Shown: positions 1-7,456, counted from the stretch's first letter. The stretch is DNA of 41,040 nucleotides from Allomuricauda sp. (GCA_017795045.1 CP051244.1:2199979-2241018); one strand, 5' to 3'. The notes: generated by a model from the letters alone, not told the origin. A program made the numbers and translations.

Positions 1-1
1 C

Positions 2-406
2 AATGGGACCATTGAGCAATTAGAAGAAAAATTAAGGTTTCAGAATAACCAAAAATTTAGAGTTAAATGGATAGACTATCGATCTTTTAAATTTTTATCC
101 AACTTTTCGGTGGGAACAATAATGGTAAAATTTAATCCAGGGTTTGCAGATGGAATAAAAGGCTATGCCAATTTAATTGAAACGGAGTCAGGCAAGACAA
201 AAGTTTCACTTAGAACCAAAATCCGAATTGAATTATACTTTTTCCTAGCAGTTATGTTAATTGCAATTATTGCAGCGTTAGCATCAGAAGAAGTTTTTCT
301 AACTTGGGCGCTATGGCTTACACCTTTTGGTTTATTATGGTTTTGGTTTGTGTATCGAATACAAGAAAGAATCCTTTTCAATAAGTTGAAAAGCTACTTA
401 AGTTAA
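2..406 (+). CDS. Small two-helix membrane protein, 5' end outside window
   Basis: The reading frame is open from the first bases of the window to the TAA at 404-406, so the 5' end is missing; the GTG at 110 is internal, not a reliable start. The visible part has a soluble N-terminal portion with a F-S-V-G-T motif, then two closely spaced hydrophobic segments (about 20 residues each, codons starting near 235 and 300) and a short charged tail ending near KLKSYLS. The layout (soluble part, an F-S-V-G motif, two adjacent membrane helices, short tail) is shared with the 4366-4821 protein on the other strand, so the two are probably paralogues. Function is not recognised. It is followed 21 bp later by another small membrane protein in the same direction, so they may be co-transcribed. 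Confidence 0.6.
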   Translation, partial: NGTIEQLEEKLRFQNNQKFRVKWIDYRSFKFLSNFSVGTIMVKFNPGFADGIKGYANLIETESGKTKVSLRTKIRIELYFFLAVMLIAIIAALASEEVFLTWALWLTPFGLLWFWFVYRIQERILFNKLKSYLS

Positions 407-427
407 AGAAAGACTTAAAATTAAACT

Positions 428-832
428 TTGAGCATTACACTAACCAAAACAGATTATACTATTTCAGCACTACATAAACTTGTATCAGGCGGAGAATATA
501 AAGGCTTTGTCAATATGAAGGAATTTGAATTGGTAAGGCTAAAATCTCATAAGTTTTACAGAGTTAAGGGAAAATTGAACGAAAAGAATGAATTCGTTGT
601 TGAAACAGACTTTATAAAATCTTTGAAAATTTTGGTCAAGACCTTTAATATTTTGGGGGTTTTGACTTCTTTGATTTTAGCGTTTGTAATTTCCAACTGG
701 ACACTTGTGATATTATACTTTGTTTTGAGGCTGTTTATGGAATTGTATACAAGGTATCATGAAGAAAGGGAGATACGTTTGTTTTCTGAAGCCTATCATG
801 GGCTAATTCGAGAAGTACAGCATAACTATTAG
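428..832 (+). CDS. Small two-helix membrane protein, unknown function
   Basis: A 134-residue protein if the TTG at 428 is used; there is no ATG before codon 30 and an in-frame TAA sits at 422, so TTG is the only start giving the whole soluble domain. Residues 1-70 are soluble and basic, then a hydrophobic hairpin (about residues 74-108) is followed by an acidic/basic tail. The overall plan resembles the preceding gene and the 4366-4821 gene. It sits 21 bp after the preceding gene and 4 bp before the next one, which suggests an operon. I see no catalytic motif and do not recognise the family. An immunity-type membrane protein is possible but not shown. Confidence 0.6.
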   Translation: MSITLTKTDYTISALHKLVSGGEYKGFVNMKEFELVRLKSHKFYRVKGKLNEKNEFVVETDFIKSLKILVKTFNILGVLTSLILAFVISNWTLVILYFVLRLFMELYTRYHEEREIRLFSEAYHGLIREVQHNY

Positions 833-836
833 AATA

Positions 837-1796
837 ATGGAAGGATTGATTAATGTAAAAGGCTATTCTGAGAAGAATCTAAAGTTGGCTATCGGACAAT
901 GGATAGATTTGTATTTCGAAAGTTTAGATAACAAATTGACCATTAATCTGTTCCAAGTTGAAGACTCAATCCAGATAGAAGTTAATAACCTCTCTAACCA
1001 ATTGTTCTTTTTCTTAATTAACTATTTAAAGTACCCTGAAGATATAAAGGGGGCCATAGAAATATTGGGATATACAGGAGGTGATGAGAGTAGTAATTTT
1101 AAAGGTCAGGACATATTGATTTATATTCCTTCTGATGATACTGAATATGATAACGTTTATGTGGTTACAGAAAATAATATTCATTTCAAGATTGACTTTG
1201 GTGGTGGAATAAAAAAAGTTAATTCCAGCATTCCAGAATTTTTTAAGTTAACACCAGTAAGCAAATCACCGATAGATTCTATTATAGTTTCTAAAAAAGC
1301 GAGTTTCTATTTTGATAAGAAGCAATTCTTTAAAACCATTGAAGGAAGGTTTGCCATAATATCTTTGGTACTCTTCATACTATTAATATTTCATTTTCTG
1401 TATATCAATGGAGATAGCGACATGCTTGAAAAAGAAAGAGCAACTTGGTTTTTATATGCCGGAGTTTCTATTTGGTTTTTTATTGATAATGAAATGCTTA
1501 AAAAAGATATTCTGTATCTAGGTTGTTTTGCAATAGCAATTGTATTGATGGTTTATGGGGGGGATTTTGTAAATAATTTTCCAAAAACAATAACTGAAAA
1601 GTTAGGGCCATTTACCTTAATGCCATTAACTTTTTTAATGTTGCAATGGCCTCTTCGAAGAATATACAAAGGATTATTTAAGAAAGAACCGAAGACTGAT
1701 AGGGACGGAGGTGTAACTGATTTCATATATTCAATGGCACTTACATTTGGCTCAATTATTTTGCCATTCGTATTGTATGGATTAATAAATAAGTGA
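837..1796 (+). CDS. Polytopic membrane protein with soluble N-terminal domain, unknown
   Basis: A 319-residue protein starting at ATG 837, four bases after the preceding stop. The N-terminal ~165 residues are soluble, rich in Asp, Asn and Gly, with no recognised motif. From about residue 170 there are several hydrophobic segments (near 170-190, 202-220, 225-245, 255-270 and 295-316), so the C-terminal half is a multi-pass membrane domain. The gene is AT-rich like its neighbours and unlike the chromosomal genes at the right of the window, in line with an accessory region. It is the last gene of the three-gene run of small membrane proteins. The N-terminal half could be a binding domain for a secreted toxin, but that is only a guess. 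Confidence 0.65.
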   Translation: MEGLINVKGYSEKNLKLAIGQWIDLYFESLDNKLTINLFQVEDSIQIEVNNLSNQLFFFLINYLKYPEDIKGAIEILGYTGGDESSNFKGQDILIYIPSDDTEYDNVYVVTENNIHFKIDFGGGIKKVNSSIPEFFKLTPVSKSPIDSIIVSKKASFYFDKKQFFKTIEGRFAIISLVLFILLIFHFLYINGDSDMLEKERATWFLYAGVSIWFFIDNEMLKKDILYLGCFAIAIVLMVYGGDFVNNFPKTITEKLGPFTLMPLTFLMLQWPLRRIYKGLFKKEPKTDRDGGVTDFIYSMALTFGSIILPFVLYGLINK

Positions 1797-2012
1797 TTGT
1801 TATATCTAAAAAAAATAACTATTCAAATCAGTTCATATTACCATTCATCCATTCACAACGTATTTTTTTTTTAGTAAAAAGGTTATATTTATAATATGCT
1901 TTCAAGCATAATTTGTGCGGCAAATAAATAATTGATTTGACTTTCCTAAAGTCCGTACAAACCAAAGAAAATTTATAGGCCAGCTGATTTTCAATCATGC
2001 TGTATTCATTTG

Positions 2013-2028
2013 GTCCCGCTTGCGGGAC
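2013..2028. repeat. Perfect 7-bp palindrome, possible oriT/nick-region structure
   Basis: GTCCCGC-TT-GCGGGAC, seven perfect base pairs, in the 460-bp gap between the membrane-protein run and the mobilisation genes. A second imperfect palindrome (GATGCGCAA-A-TTGCGCCATC) follows at about 2049-2068. Origins of transfer in Bacteroidota mobilisable elements commonly lie just upstream of the mob genes and hold such repeats, so this is the best place in the window for oriT, but no nick site was identified. Confidence 0.3.
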
Positions 2029-2039
2029 GAAGGGAATAG

Positions 2040-2240
2040 CAAGAGGGTGATGCGCAAATTGCGCCATCATGGTTGTTTTCGGGTCTTCAACAAGTTGAAA
2101 ACCAGTTAATTGAACAGATTTTGGAATACTGTACAAAATCAGGGGCTACAGTAGACTTTTCCAAAATCTACAGTAAACCCTTTGGGATGCCCAATAAACA
2201 CTGGAAATTTTTGACGAAAAAATTGACGCATTTTCACTAA
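2040..2240 (+). pseudogene. Start-less 66-codon reading frame upstream of the mob genes
   Basis: An open frame follows the in-frame TAG at 2037-2039 and ends at TAA 2238-2240, with no ATG near its beginning. Its translation is protein-like (Trp, Phe, Cys and a hydrophobic/charged alternation, ending in HWKFLTKKLTHFH), unlike random AT-rich DNA. I read it as the 3' remnant of a gene cut off by a rearrangement next to the mobilisation module. Its parent family is not recognised. An alternative is that the frame is open by chance and the stretch is only oriT DNA. Confidence 0.3.
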
Positions 2241-2257
2241 AAAACAAAATCGCACCT

Positions 2258-2842
2258 ATGGAAAAGCAAAAAACAAATGGAAGAACAAAGAAAGGGACAG
2301 GTGCTTATTCCAATATTACCGTGAAGAGGGAAACGGCCACACGTTTTCGCAGCTATTCCAAAAGGTTCGGCAAATCGCATAGCGAGGTATTGGATGGAAT
2401 GGTGCAATACTTCAAGGAGAACAACCTTGACCCTTTTGGAGAGGGAACGAAGGTCATCCTTGAGAGTATCAAAAAATTGGAGCGTCAGATGATGAAAAAA
2501 TTCGATAGGCTCATCGCCATTATCAAGAACATGGAAAAGACAAGTATCCGGCCCACCTATGAAATGATGTTGATTCTATATGAGGCCTATGTAAAGGATG
2601 GAAAGAGACCGAGACGGGAACCTGTTCAGATTCAGGAAGAGCGAATGGATTTTTTAGAGCCCAGGAATACCGTTCCAAAAGTCGAGCATGACAGAATATT
2701 GCAAGAATTCAAAGAGTATAAAAAACACTGTAATGAAATACTTCAAAATGTTGAGAAGGTGGAGCCAATGATGGGAAAGCCGTATCTGAAAATCAAAATG
2801 GACATCGGGGATTTTGAAAGCTTGAAACATCGATTAAAATAA
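2258..2842 (+). CDS. BfmA/BtgA-like mobilisation accessory protein
   Basis: A 194-residue basic protein. The N-terminal ~60 residues (YSNITVKRETATRFRSYSKR, then SHSEVLDGMVQYF) have the ribbon-helix-helix look of BfmA/BtgA mobilisation proteins of Bacteroidota, which bind oriT and help the relaxase load. A predicted coiled coil follows (about 75-100), then a variable tail. The gene ends 5 bp before the relaxase-type gene, the normal order in Bacteroides and flavobacterial mobilisable elements. ATG 2258 follows an A-rich leader. The family call is from motif recognition by eye and from the neighbour. The real DNA target is unknown. Confidence 0.75.
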   Translation: MEKQKTNGRTKKGTGAYSNITVKRETATRFRSYSKRFGKSHSEVLDGMVQYFKENNLDPFGEGTKVILESIKKLERQMMKKFDRLIAIIKNMEKTSIRPTYEMMLILYEAYVKDGKRPRREPVQIQEERMDFLEPRNTVPKVEHDRILQEFKEYKKHCNEILQNVEKVEPMMGKPYLKIKMDIGDFESLKHRLK

Positions 2843-2847
2843 CAACC

Positions 2848-3870
2848 ATGTACCTTACCATCTCAGCACAGAAAATGGGCAGTACCTACAACTCCAGTGT
2901 AGGGAACTATGTGGACTATCTGGAAAAGGAAAACGAGGAGAGGTTGCCCGAACTAAGGGAAGAATTCTTTGACCAAGAAAACGACAGCGTAAGCCCTCAA
3001 ACGGTCATTGATGAAATAGATGCCAATACCGCCAAATTAAGACAGAAGGATCCGAAATTCTATTCCATAGTGGTCAGTCCCAACCAAAGGGAACTGAAGG
3101 CCATCGGGAATGACCCAAATATGCTAAGGGAATATACAAGGAAACTCATGGAGGACTATGCCAAGAGTTTCCATAGGAACCAAGAGGTCAAGGCCGAGAA
3201 CTTGAAGTACTATGCCAAGATAGAACATGAGCGCACCTATAGGGGCTTTGACAAACAGGTTCAGGAGAATGCACCATACCGGGGAGAAATAGCAAGGCTC
3301 AGGAACGAGATACGGAAAGTGGAACGGGGAGAATCCATCGGGAATGTCAATGAGCTTGAAAAAAGGATCAAAGAGCAAGAAAGATTGGCACCCCATAAAC
3401 AGAATGGACAATTGGTGGCCGCAGGGATGAAAAAGGAAGGGCCACAGACCCATATCCATATCATAGTCAGCAGAAGGGACGTGACGAACACCTATACCCT
3501 TTCCCCAATGGCAAAGCACAAGGCATCGGAAGTGGAACTGAACGGAAAAACGGTAAAGAGAGGCTTTGATAGGGACAGTTTTTACCAAGCAGCAGAAAAG
3601 ACCTTTGACAGGACAACAGGATTCAAGAGAAACTATGTGGAATCCTATATTGGTAGAAAGGCCCATGCCAAGGAACCGGGGAAGTTCTTTGCCAAGGTGA
3701 TGGGACTGCCCACCAAGGAAAAGGATATGGCCTTTAAACTGCTTAAGACGATGGGGGTCAAAGCACCCAGTATCCCGACCAATAAAGTGCAAATGGCGGC
3801 CAAGATCATCAAGGCCCTTGGAAGGGGTATCGATAAGGCTAGGGGAGCGGGTGAGGATATGGGCTACTGA
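2848..3870 (+). CDS. DUF5712/MobB-type relaxase
   Basis: A 340-residue protein starting 5 bp after the accessory gene. It opens with a Tyr-rich stretch (MYLTISAQKMGSTYNSS) and contains an H-x-H-x-x-V-S-R-R-D motif (THIHIIVSRRD, about residues 210-220), the divalent-metal histidine motif of relaxases. Between them are long charged helices. This organisation matches the DUF5712/MobB proteins found beside BfmA/BtgA proteins. It would nick at oriT and pilot the strand during transfer by a helper conjugation system; no type IV secretion genes are visible here, so the element would be mobilisable rather than self-transmissible. The C-terminal part (about 285-335) is basic. Which Tyr is catalytic cannot be said by eye. 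Confidence 0.75.
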   Translation: MYLTISAQKMGSTYNSSVGNYVDYLEKENEERLPELREEFFDQENDSVSPQTVIDEIDANTAKLRQKDPKFYSIVVSPNQRELKAIGNDPNMLREYTRKLMEDYAKSFHRNQEVKAENLKYYAKIEHERTYRGFDKQVQENAPYRGEIARLRNEIRKVERGESIGNVNELEKRIKEQERLAPHKQNGQLVAAGMKKEGPQTHIHIIVSRRDVTNTYTLSPMAKHKASEVELNGKTVKRGFDRDSFYQAAEKTFDRTTGFKRNYVESYIGRKAHAKEPGKFFAKVMGLPTKEKDMAFKLLKTMGVKAPSIPTNKVQMAAKIIKALGRGIDKARGAGEDMGY

Positions 3871-3896
3871 AATCCAAAAAGTAGGTTGCGCCCTAT

Positions 3897-3942
3897 CGGG
3901 TTTTTGCTTCACGCTTATCTACCGGAACACTACAAAAACCCG
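3897..3942 (+). terminator. 10-bp inverted repeat after the relaxase gene
   Basis: CGGGTTTTTG at 3897-3906 and CAAAAACCCG at 3933-3942 are perfect inverted repeats around a 26-base loop, 26 bp after the relaxase stop. It could end the mob transcript or belong to the element's transfer-origin or end structure. There is no clean U-run behind it, so terminator is only the likeliest reading. Confidence 0.4.
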
Positions 3943-4047
3943 ACAGGATCCATGCGCAAAAGTTAGGGTAAGATTTGGGGTTTTTACTTCTCAATTCAAT
4001 TTTCAAAAGTTGGGTTTTAGGGGGAGTTTACATTGCATTTTCATCTT

Positions 4048-4338
4048 TTATTTAGACTTTAGTTCAGAAATCAGGTTTTCTAATATTCCATAAAAATCAC
4101 TTGCGCTGGTAAAATCATTATATTCAGCCTGAACTTGTGGTGTAACTCCACCGTAGTCCAAATATTCATTAAGATTGTTGTTGAAAATATACCTTTCACA
4201 AACATCCCTAATATCCGTCATCTCTTTATTGATTCTAATATTTTTCTTCTTATTCTTACCATAATCTTTAAGAAGATTTTGGTGCCTTCTTTGAAACTCT
4301 GTTAAATTATCTATATGCACTTGTATCCCTTGAGTCAT
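4048..4338 (-). CDS. Small acidic/basic soluble protein, unknown
   Basis: A 96-residue protein on the minus strand, no signal peptide or membrane segment, with a helical first half (TEFQRRHQNLLKDYGKNKKK) and an acidic second half. It lies 27 bp downstream of the 4366-4821 membrane protein in the same direction, so the pair is probably one transcript. The family is not recognised. The downstream side is the 3' end of the mobilisation module, transcribed toward it. Confidence 0.5.
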   Translation of the reverse strand: MTQGIQVHIDNLTEFQRRHQNLLKDYGKNKKKNIRINKEMTDIRDVCERYIFNNNLNEYLDYGGVTPQVQAEYNDFTSASDFYGILENLISELKSK

Positions 4339-4365
4339 TTTGTGTCGTTTATTTGAACAATGATA

Positions 4366-4821
4366 CTATGAATTTAATCGATGGTTGAGGAATTCAATAA
4401 ATAATTTTAACAACCTATCTTCTTCACTCTTAATGAAATTCAGTAATACAACAATTGCAACAGGAAATAAGAATAAGGCAATCATGAAGATTGGAAATTC
4501 TACATCAATGAATGTTTGAATGATCATAAGGAAAAGAAGAAACAGCTTCCTTTTAGTTTTCAAAATGATTTCAGTCTTTGAATCCTTCATTTTTAATAAA
4601 TCCCCGTAATAAAAAATATCACTTTTAGTATTTGGGTGGTTAGTGTCAAAGATCAAATTGGACCCGACCGAGAAATTTAGACTTATGATGAAACTGTTTT
4701 CCGATTGCCATTTGAAATGAAACTTTTTGTTTTCGTCATTCAAAAGCTTTTTTAAAACTGCTAAATCGGTATTTATCCTAAAATTTTCAGTTCTAGATTT
4801 GAATATTGGGTGGAGTTTCAT
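4366..4821 (-). CDS. Small two-helix membrane protein, probable paralogue of 2-406
   Basis: A 151-residue protein: a soluble N-terminal ~95 residues with an N-F-S-V-G-S motif, then two adjacent membrane helices (about 95-115 and 117-134) and an acidic/basic tail. The F-S-V-G motif, the charged K-T-K-R-K before the first helix and the overall plan match the truncated gene at the left window edge. Having similar genes on both sides of the mobilisation module suggests duplication, or that the module was inserted among a small paralogous family. No function is recognised. Confidence 0.6.
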   Translation of the reverse strand: MKLHPIFKSRTENFRINTDLAVLKKLLNDENKKFHFKWQSENSFIISLNFSVGSNLIFDTNHPNTKSDIFYYGDLLKMKDSKTEIILKTKRKLFLLFLMIIQTFIDVEFPIFMIALFLFPVAIVVLLNFIKSEEDRLLKLFIEFLNHRLNS

Positions 4822-4895
4822 CGTTTATTGAGCTTTTGAAATACCTCTATAGAAATAGTCAGGAAAAAAATGGTTTCCGGAGCTAGTTTCAATTT

Positions 4896-5159
4896 TTACT
4901 TCAATTCCGCATATATGACCTTGGTAATCATATCAGGCTGTATATCCAACAATTCAGCTAGCCTTACTATTTCTCCCATTGTGAACTTGTCAGGATGGTT
5001 CAGCTTGACCATATATCTGCCATAATTTATACCAAGTGATTTTGCTATCCGGGTCGGATATAATTCGGCAAGTGTGTACATCTTTCGAATTTTTCCCGTC
5101 TCGAACATTGAACCTATGGAAACCAGTGCAGGGTCTTTATGATCATCTTTTTTTGTCAT
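4896..5159 (-). CDS. Small HTH (XRE-like) DNA-binding protein
   Basis: An 87-residue protein. Residues 28-80 (LAELYPTRIAKSLGINYGRYMVKLNHPDKFTMGEIVRLAELLDI) look like a Cro/C1-type helix-turn-helix: a candidate first helix, a turn, then a recognition helix, then a closing leucine-rich helix. It is divergent from the sigma-factor/dCas12f operon, with 127 bp between the starts, so it is well placed to regulate that promoter. Whether it is dedicated to that system or only a neighbour cannot be told from one genome. It has no other domain. Confidence 0.6.
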   Translation of the reverse strand: MTKKDDHKDPALVSIGSMFETGKIRKMYTLAELYPTRIAKSLGINYGRYMVKLNHPDKFTMGEIVRLAELLDIQPDMITKVIYAELK

Positions 5160-5257
5160 GGGCGTATTTGTTAACCCTAAAATGACAAGTAATTCATTTA
5201 TAGTACTGTAAAATATACTTATAATAAATTAATAATTACGAATAATAAATAAATGAT

Positions 5258-5265
5258 TACATTTG
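5258..5265 (+). promoter_or_regulatory. -7 box of the sigmaE-dCas12f operon
   Basis: TACATTTG fits the Bacteroidota -7 consensus TAnnTTTG exactly and lies 22 bp before the ATG at 5287, giving a short leader. No clear -33 TTG is seen at the usual distance; the DNA upstream is almost pure A/T. Confidence 0.5.
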
Positions 5266-5286
5266 GTAAGTTATCATTAAAATTTG

Positions 5287-6084
5287 ATGCTCGTGATTTC
5301 AAATATCAACAACAGGCACCTTGAATTATTGAAGAAAGGTTGCTATTCAACTTTTTCGGAAATCTATACCAAATACAATAGACCGATTTACTGGCTGGGC
5401 AAGAGCTTTCTTGATGATGGTTTTGTTGTGGAAACATTGGTACAAGATGTATTCTTAAAGTTGTGGGTGAATAGGGACAGTTTGGAATCACCCAAGCACA
5501 TTTATTTTTTCTTGCGGTTTGTGATGAAAAGGGAGTGTATTTCATACTATACACGCCCTAAGAACAGGTTTTTCAGGAAAGTCCACTCGTTAGAGAGTTT
5601 CGAGAATTACCAAGACTATATGGTCGGTTATGACCCGGCTGAGGACAATAACAATTTTAAATTTCAGGAAGAGGAACAAGAGAAATTCGAAAGTATCATA
5701 CGCGTCCTACCTTTATTAGATGACCGCAAAAGGCATGTAATCAATCTGTGTTTGAAATATGGCTTTCAGTATAAGGCCATTTCCAAAGCAATGGGAAAAG
5801 GTATCAATGAAACCTGTAGTGAGATCAAGGAAGCCATTGAAGATATTAAAACCATCCTTCATCAGGGAAATAAGCTTGATTCCAGTAACAACAAGACAGA
5901 TGAGATAAAGTTTACTGGTGAGATGACCGAAGAGCAAGCAAGGGTGCTTAAAATGCGTTGCGAGCTAAGTTATTCCTTTTCCGAAATAGCCAACGAACTT
6001 AATCTCTCCCAAAAGGAGGTGCATCATGAATTCATGATAGCCTATAGGCTAATGGAAGCAAAACATCAATTGCAATCAGCCTAA
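5287..6084 (+). CDS. ECF-type sigma factor (sigmaE) paired with dCas12f, with extra C-terminal HTH
   Basis: A 265-residue protein from ATG 5287 (a TTG three bases earlier is also in frame). Residues ~18-90 form sigma-2 ([16 protein letters not shown] ... [14 protein letters not shown] ... [16 protein letters not shown]), residues ~135-190 a sigma-4 helix-turn-helix ([30 protein letters not shown]). It is longer than usual ECF factors (about 170-200 residues): residues ~205-262 contain a second sigma-4-like HTH ([37 protein letters not shown]). No anti-sigma gene is adjacent; instead the stop is followed after one base by the Cas12f-like ATG, so translation is coupled. In the recently reported dCas12f-sigmaE systems the sigma factor is brought to DNA by the guide complex rather than by promoter motifs; I infer the same here. 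The second HTH could be the dCas12f contact or a promoter-contact replacement. Confidence 0.88.
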   Translation: MLVISNINNRHLELLKKGCYSTFSEIYTKYNRPIYWLGKSFLDDGFVVETLVQDVFLKLWVNRDSLESPKHIYFFLRFVMKRECISYYTRPKNRFFRKVHSLESFENYQDYMVGYDPAEDNNNFKFQEEEQEKFESIIRVLPLLDDRKRHVINLCLKYGFQYKAISKAMGKGINETCSEIKEAIEDIKTILHQGNKLDSSNNKTDEIKFTGEMTEEQARVLKMRCELSYSFSEIANELNLSQKEVHHEFMIAYRLMEAKHQLQSA

Positions 6085-6085
6085 C

Positions 6086-7183
6086 ATGGAAAAGTCAACC
6101 CTAAAACTCACTCGAAAGATCCAACTCTTGATAGACCTCCCTACGAAAGAGGAGAAAAAGCAGGCCTTGGATAAACTCTACCAGTGGCAGAACAGGTGCT
6201 TTAGGGCGGCCAACCTAATAGTGACCCATCTCTATGTTCAGGAAATGATAAGGGAATTCTTTTATCTATCAGAGGGGATAAAATATAAATTGGCAGATGA
6301 AAAGAAGGATGAACTGGGAATACTTAACCGTTCTAGGATAAACACCACCTATCGAGTGGTATCGGATCGTTTTAAAGGAGAAATCCCCACAAACATATTG
6401 TCCAATTTGAACCAGGCATTGATTTCATCTTTCAAGAAAAACAGACCGGAGTATTGGAACGGTGAACGATCTTTAAAAAACTTCAGGAGAGATATGGCCT
6501 TTCCCTTTGATTTGGAGGGATTGAGTGGACTTGCCTATAATGAAGAGAAAAAAGCCTTTTGCTTTCGATTATTTCGGATTCCCTTTAAAACCTACTTGGG
6601 AAAGGATTTTACGGATAAACGGACATTGTTGGAGAGGGTAGTGGAGGGAAGGACCAAGCTGTGCACATCGCACATAAAGCTAAAAGAAGGCAAGATTTTC
6701 TTGTTGGCAGTGTTTGAAATTCAAAAGGAAAACCATGAATTAAGACCGGAGATTATTGCAGAGGCTTCCCTGTCCCTTGAATATCCCATTGTTGTAAAGG
6801 TTGGCAAAGCAAGGCTTACCATTGGTACAAAGGAAGAATTTTTATACCGAAGACTGGCGATACAATCGGCACACAGACGGGCAAAGATCGGGGCAACTTA
6901 TTCCAAGTCTGGTAAAGGCATCAAAAGAAAACTTAAGGCAGTTGACAGACTTGGCCAAACGGAACGTAAATATGTCCATAATCGTTTGCATGTCTATAGC
7001 CGGAGGTTGATTGATTTTTGTGTTAAACATAGCGCAGGAACCCTTATACTTTTGAATCAGGAGGAAAAGGCTGAGATTGCTAAAGAAGAGGGATTTGTAT
7101 TAAGAAATTGGAGCTACTATGATTTGATGACCAAAATAGAATACAAAGCTAAGAAAGCTGGTCTTGAATTAATTATTGATTGA
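6086..7183 (+). CDS. Nuclease-dead Cas12f-like RNA-guided DNA-binding protein (dCas12f)
   Basis: A 365-residue protein, one base after the sigma stop. It follows Cas12f order: N-terminal helical/REC-like region, W-x-x-R-A-A-N helix (~35-45), NLNQALISSFKK (~125-137), a wedge strand region (~195-225), then a RuvC-like fold. The tail LRNWSYYDLMTKIEYKAKKAG (338-359, with gaps of my counting) is the classic Cas12f/TnpB helix before the last strand. The RuvC residues are lost: where G-I-D-L-G is expected there is VVKVG (Lys238 in place of Asp), where I-x-x-E-D is expected there is LILLN (Leu323/Asn324), and the protein ends at ELIID, before the zinc ribbon and the third Asp. It should therefore bind an RNA guide and DNA but not cut. 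A TnpB-derived repressor (TldR) is the alternative; the sigma partner and the Cas12f-like RNA end favour dCas12f. Confidence 0.88.
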   Translation: MEKSTLKLTRKIQLLIDLPTKEEKKQALDKLYQWQNRCFRAANLIVTHLYVQEMIREFFYLSEGIKYKLADEKKDELGILNRSRINTTYRVVSDRFKGEIPTNILSNLNQALISSFKKNRPEYWNGERSLKNFRRDMAFPFDLEGLSGLAYNEEKKAFCFRLFRIPFKTYLGKDFTDKRTLLERVVEGRTKLCTSHIKLKEGKIFLLAVFEIQKENHELRPEIIAEASLSLEYPIVVKVGKARLTIGTKEEFLYRRLAIQSAHRRAKIGATYSKSGKGIKRKLKAVDRLGQTERKYVHNRLHVYSRRLIDFCVKHSAGTLILLNQEEKAEIAKEEGFVLRNWSYYDLMTKIEYKAKKAGLELIID

Positions 7184-7279
7184 ACAGAATGGTCGAGGGT
7201 GCTTGTACACCCGTAAGGTGAGGTCATTGGCACTCACTAAATGCAAAAGCATATACAACGCGTGGGCTCTCTTATAATT
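7184..7279 (+). ncRNA. Predicted single guide RNA of the dCas12f system
   Basis: Immediately after the dCas12f stop come three hairpins: GGGTG-CTTGTA-CACCC (7197-7212), GTGAG-N10-CTCAC (7218-7237) and ATGC-AAAA-GCAT (7241-7252), then ATACAAC ending at 7259. The last hairpin joined by a tetraloop looks like a fused repeat/anti-repeat, and an A-x-CAAC end resembles Cas12f repeat 3' ends. The following bases, GCGTGGGCTCTCTTATAATT (7260-7279), would be the guide. The 5' boundary may lie inside the dCas12f gene. The next gene's -7 box starts only at 7396, so nothing else explains this conserved-looking structure. No match to the guide exists elsewhere in the window. Confidence 0.75.
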
Positions 7280-7395
7280 TTTGACTTCAATCTAGGATAG
7301 ATATTCAGTAAATAAATATAAGTTATAACCTACTACTTATAACATACTCCTTTTAGCCTACAGATGGTTTTTAATCAATTTCTTCTTTTTTCTAC

Positions 7396-7403
7396 TAAAT
7401 TTG
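7396..7403 (+). promoter_or_regulatory. -7 promoter box before the 7457 gene
   Basis: TAAATTTG fits TAnnTTTG exactly. It lies inside the first codons of the longest possible reading frame (ATG 7364), which argues that translation begins later, at ATG 7457 or 7466. Confidence 0.4.
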
Positions 7404-7456
7404 GGTATGTTCCAAGATGTAAACAGTTAAATAATATTAACCCGTCTTCTATTTGC

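Noticed and set aside
1828..2136. Minus-strand 102-codon frame in the oriT-like region
   Set aside because: It overlaps the better plus-strand remnant and a palindrome, with no recognisable protein features.
2645..2660. Guide match AGAGCCCA near 2649, TGGGCTCT near 13447 and GGCTCTCT near 39990
   Set aside because: Each matches only 8 contiguous bases, expected by chance in 41 kb, and none extends with the seed.
3124..3912. Minus-strand 262-codon frame opposite the relaxase gene
   Set aside because: Antisense shadow of the relaxase; no start context and the Cys/His/Phe-rich composition typical of antisense translation.
6842..7030. Frames inside the dCas12f gene on both strands (6801-7010 +, 6842-7030 -)
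   Set aside because: Shadows of the dCas12f reading frame; no independent protein-like features or start signals.
6086..7183. Reading the Cas12f-like protein as an active TnpB transposon nuclease
   Set aside because: No zinc ribbon, no third Asp, and the first two RuvC positions are substituted; no transposon ends were seen.
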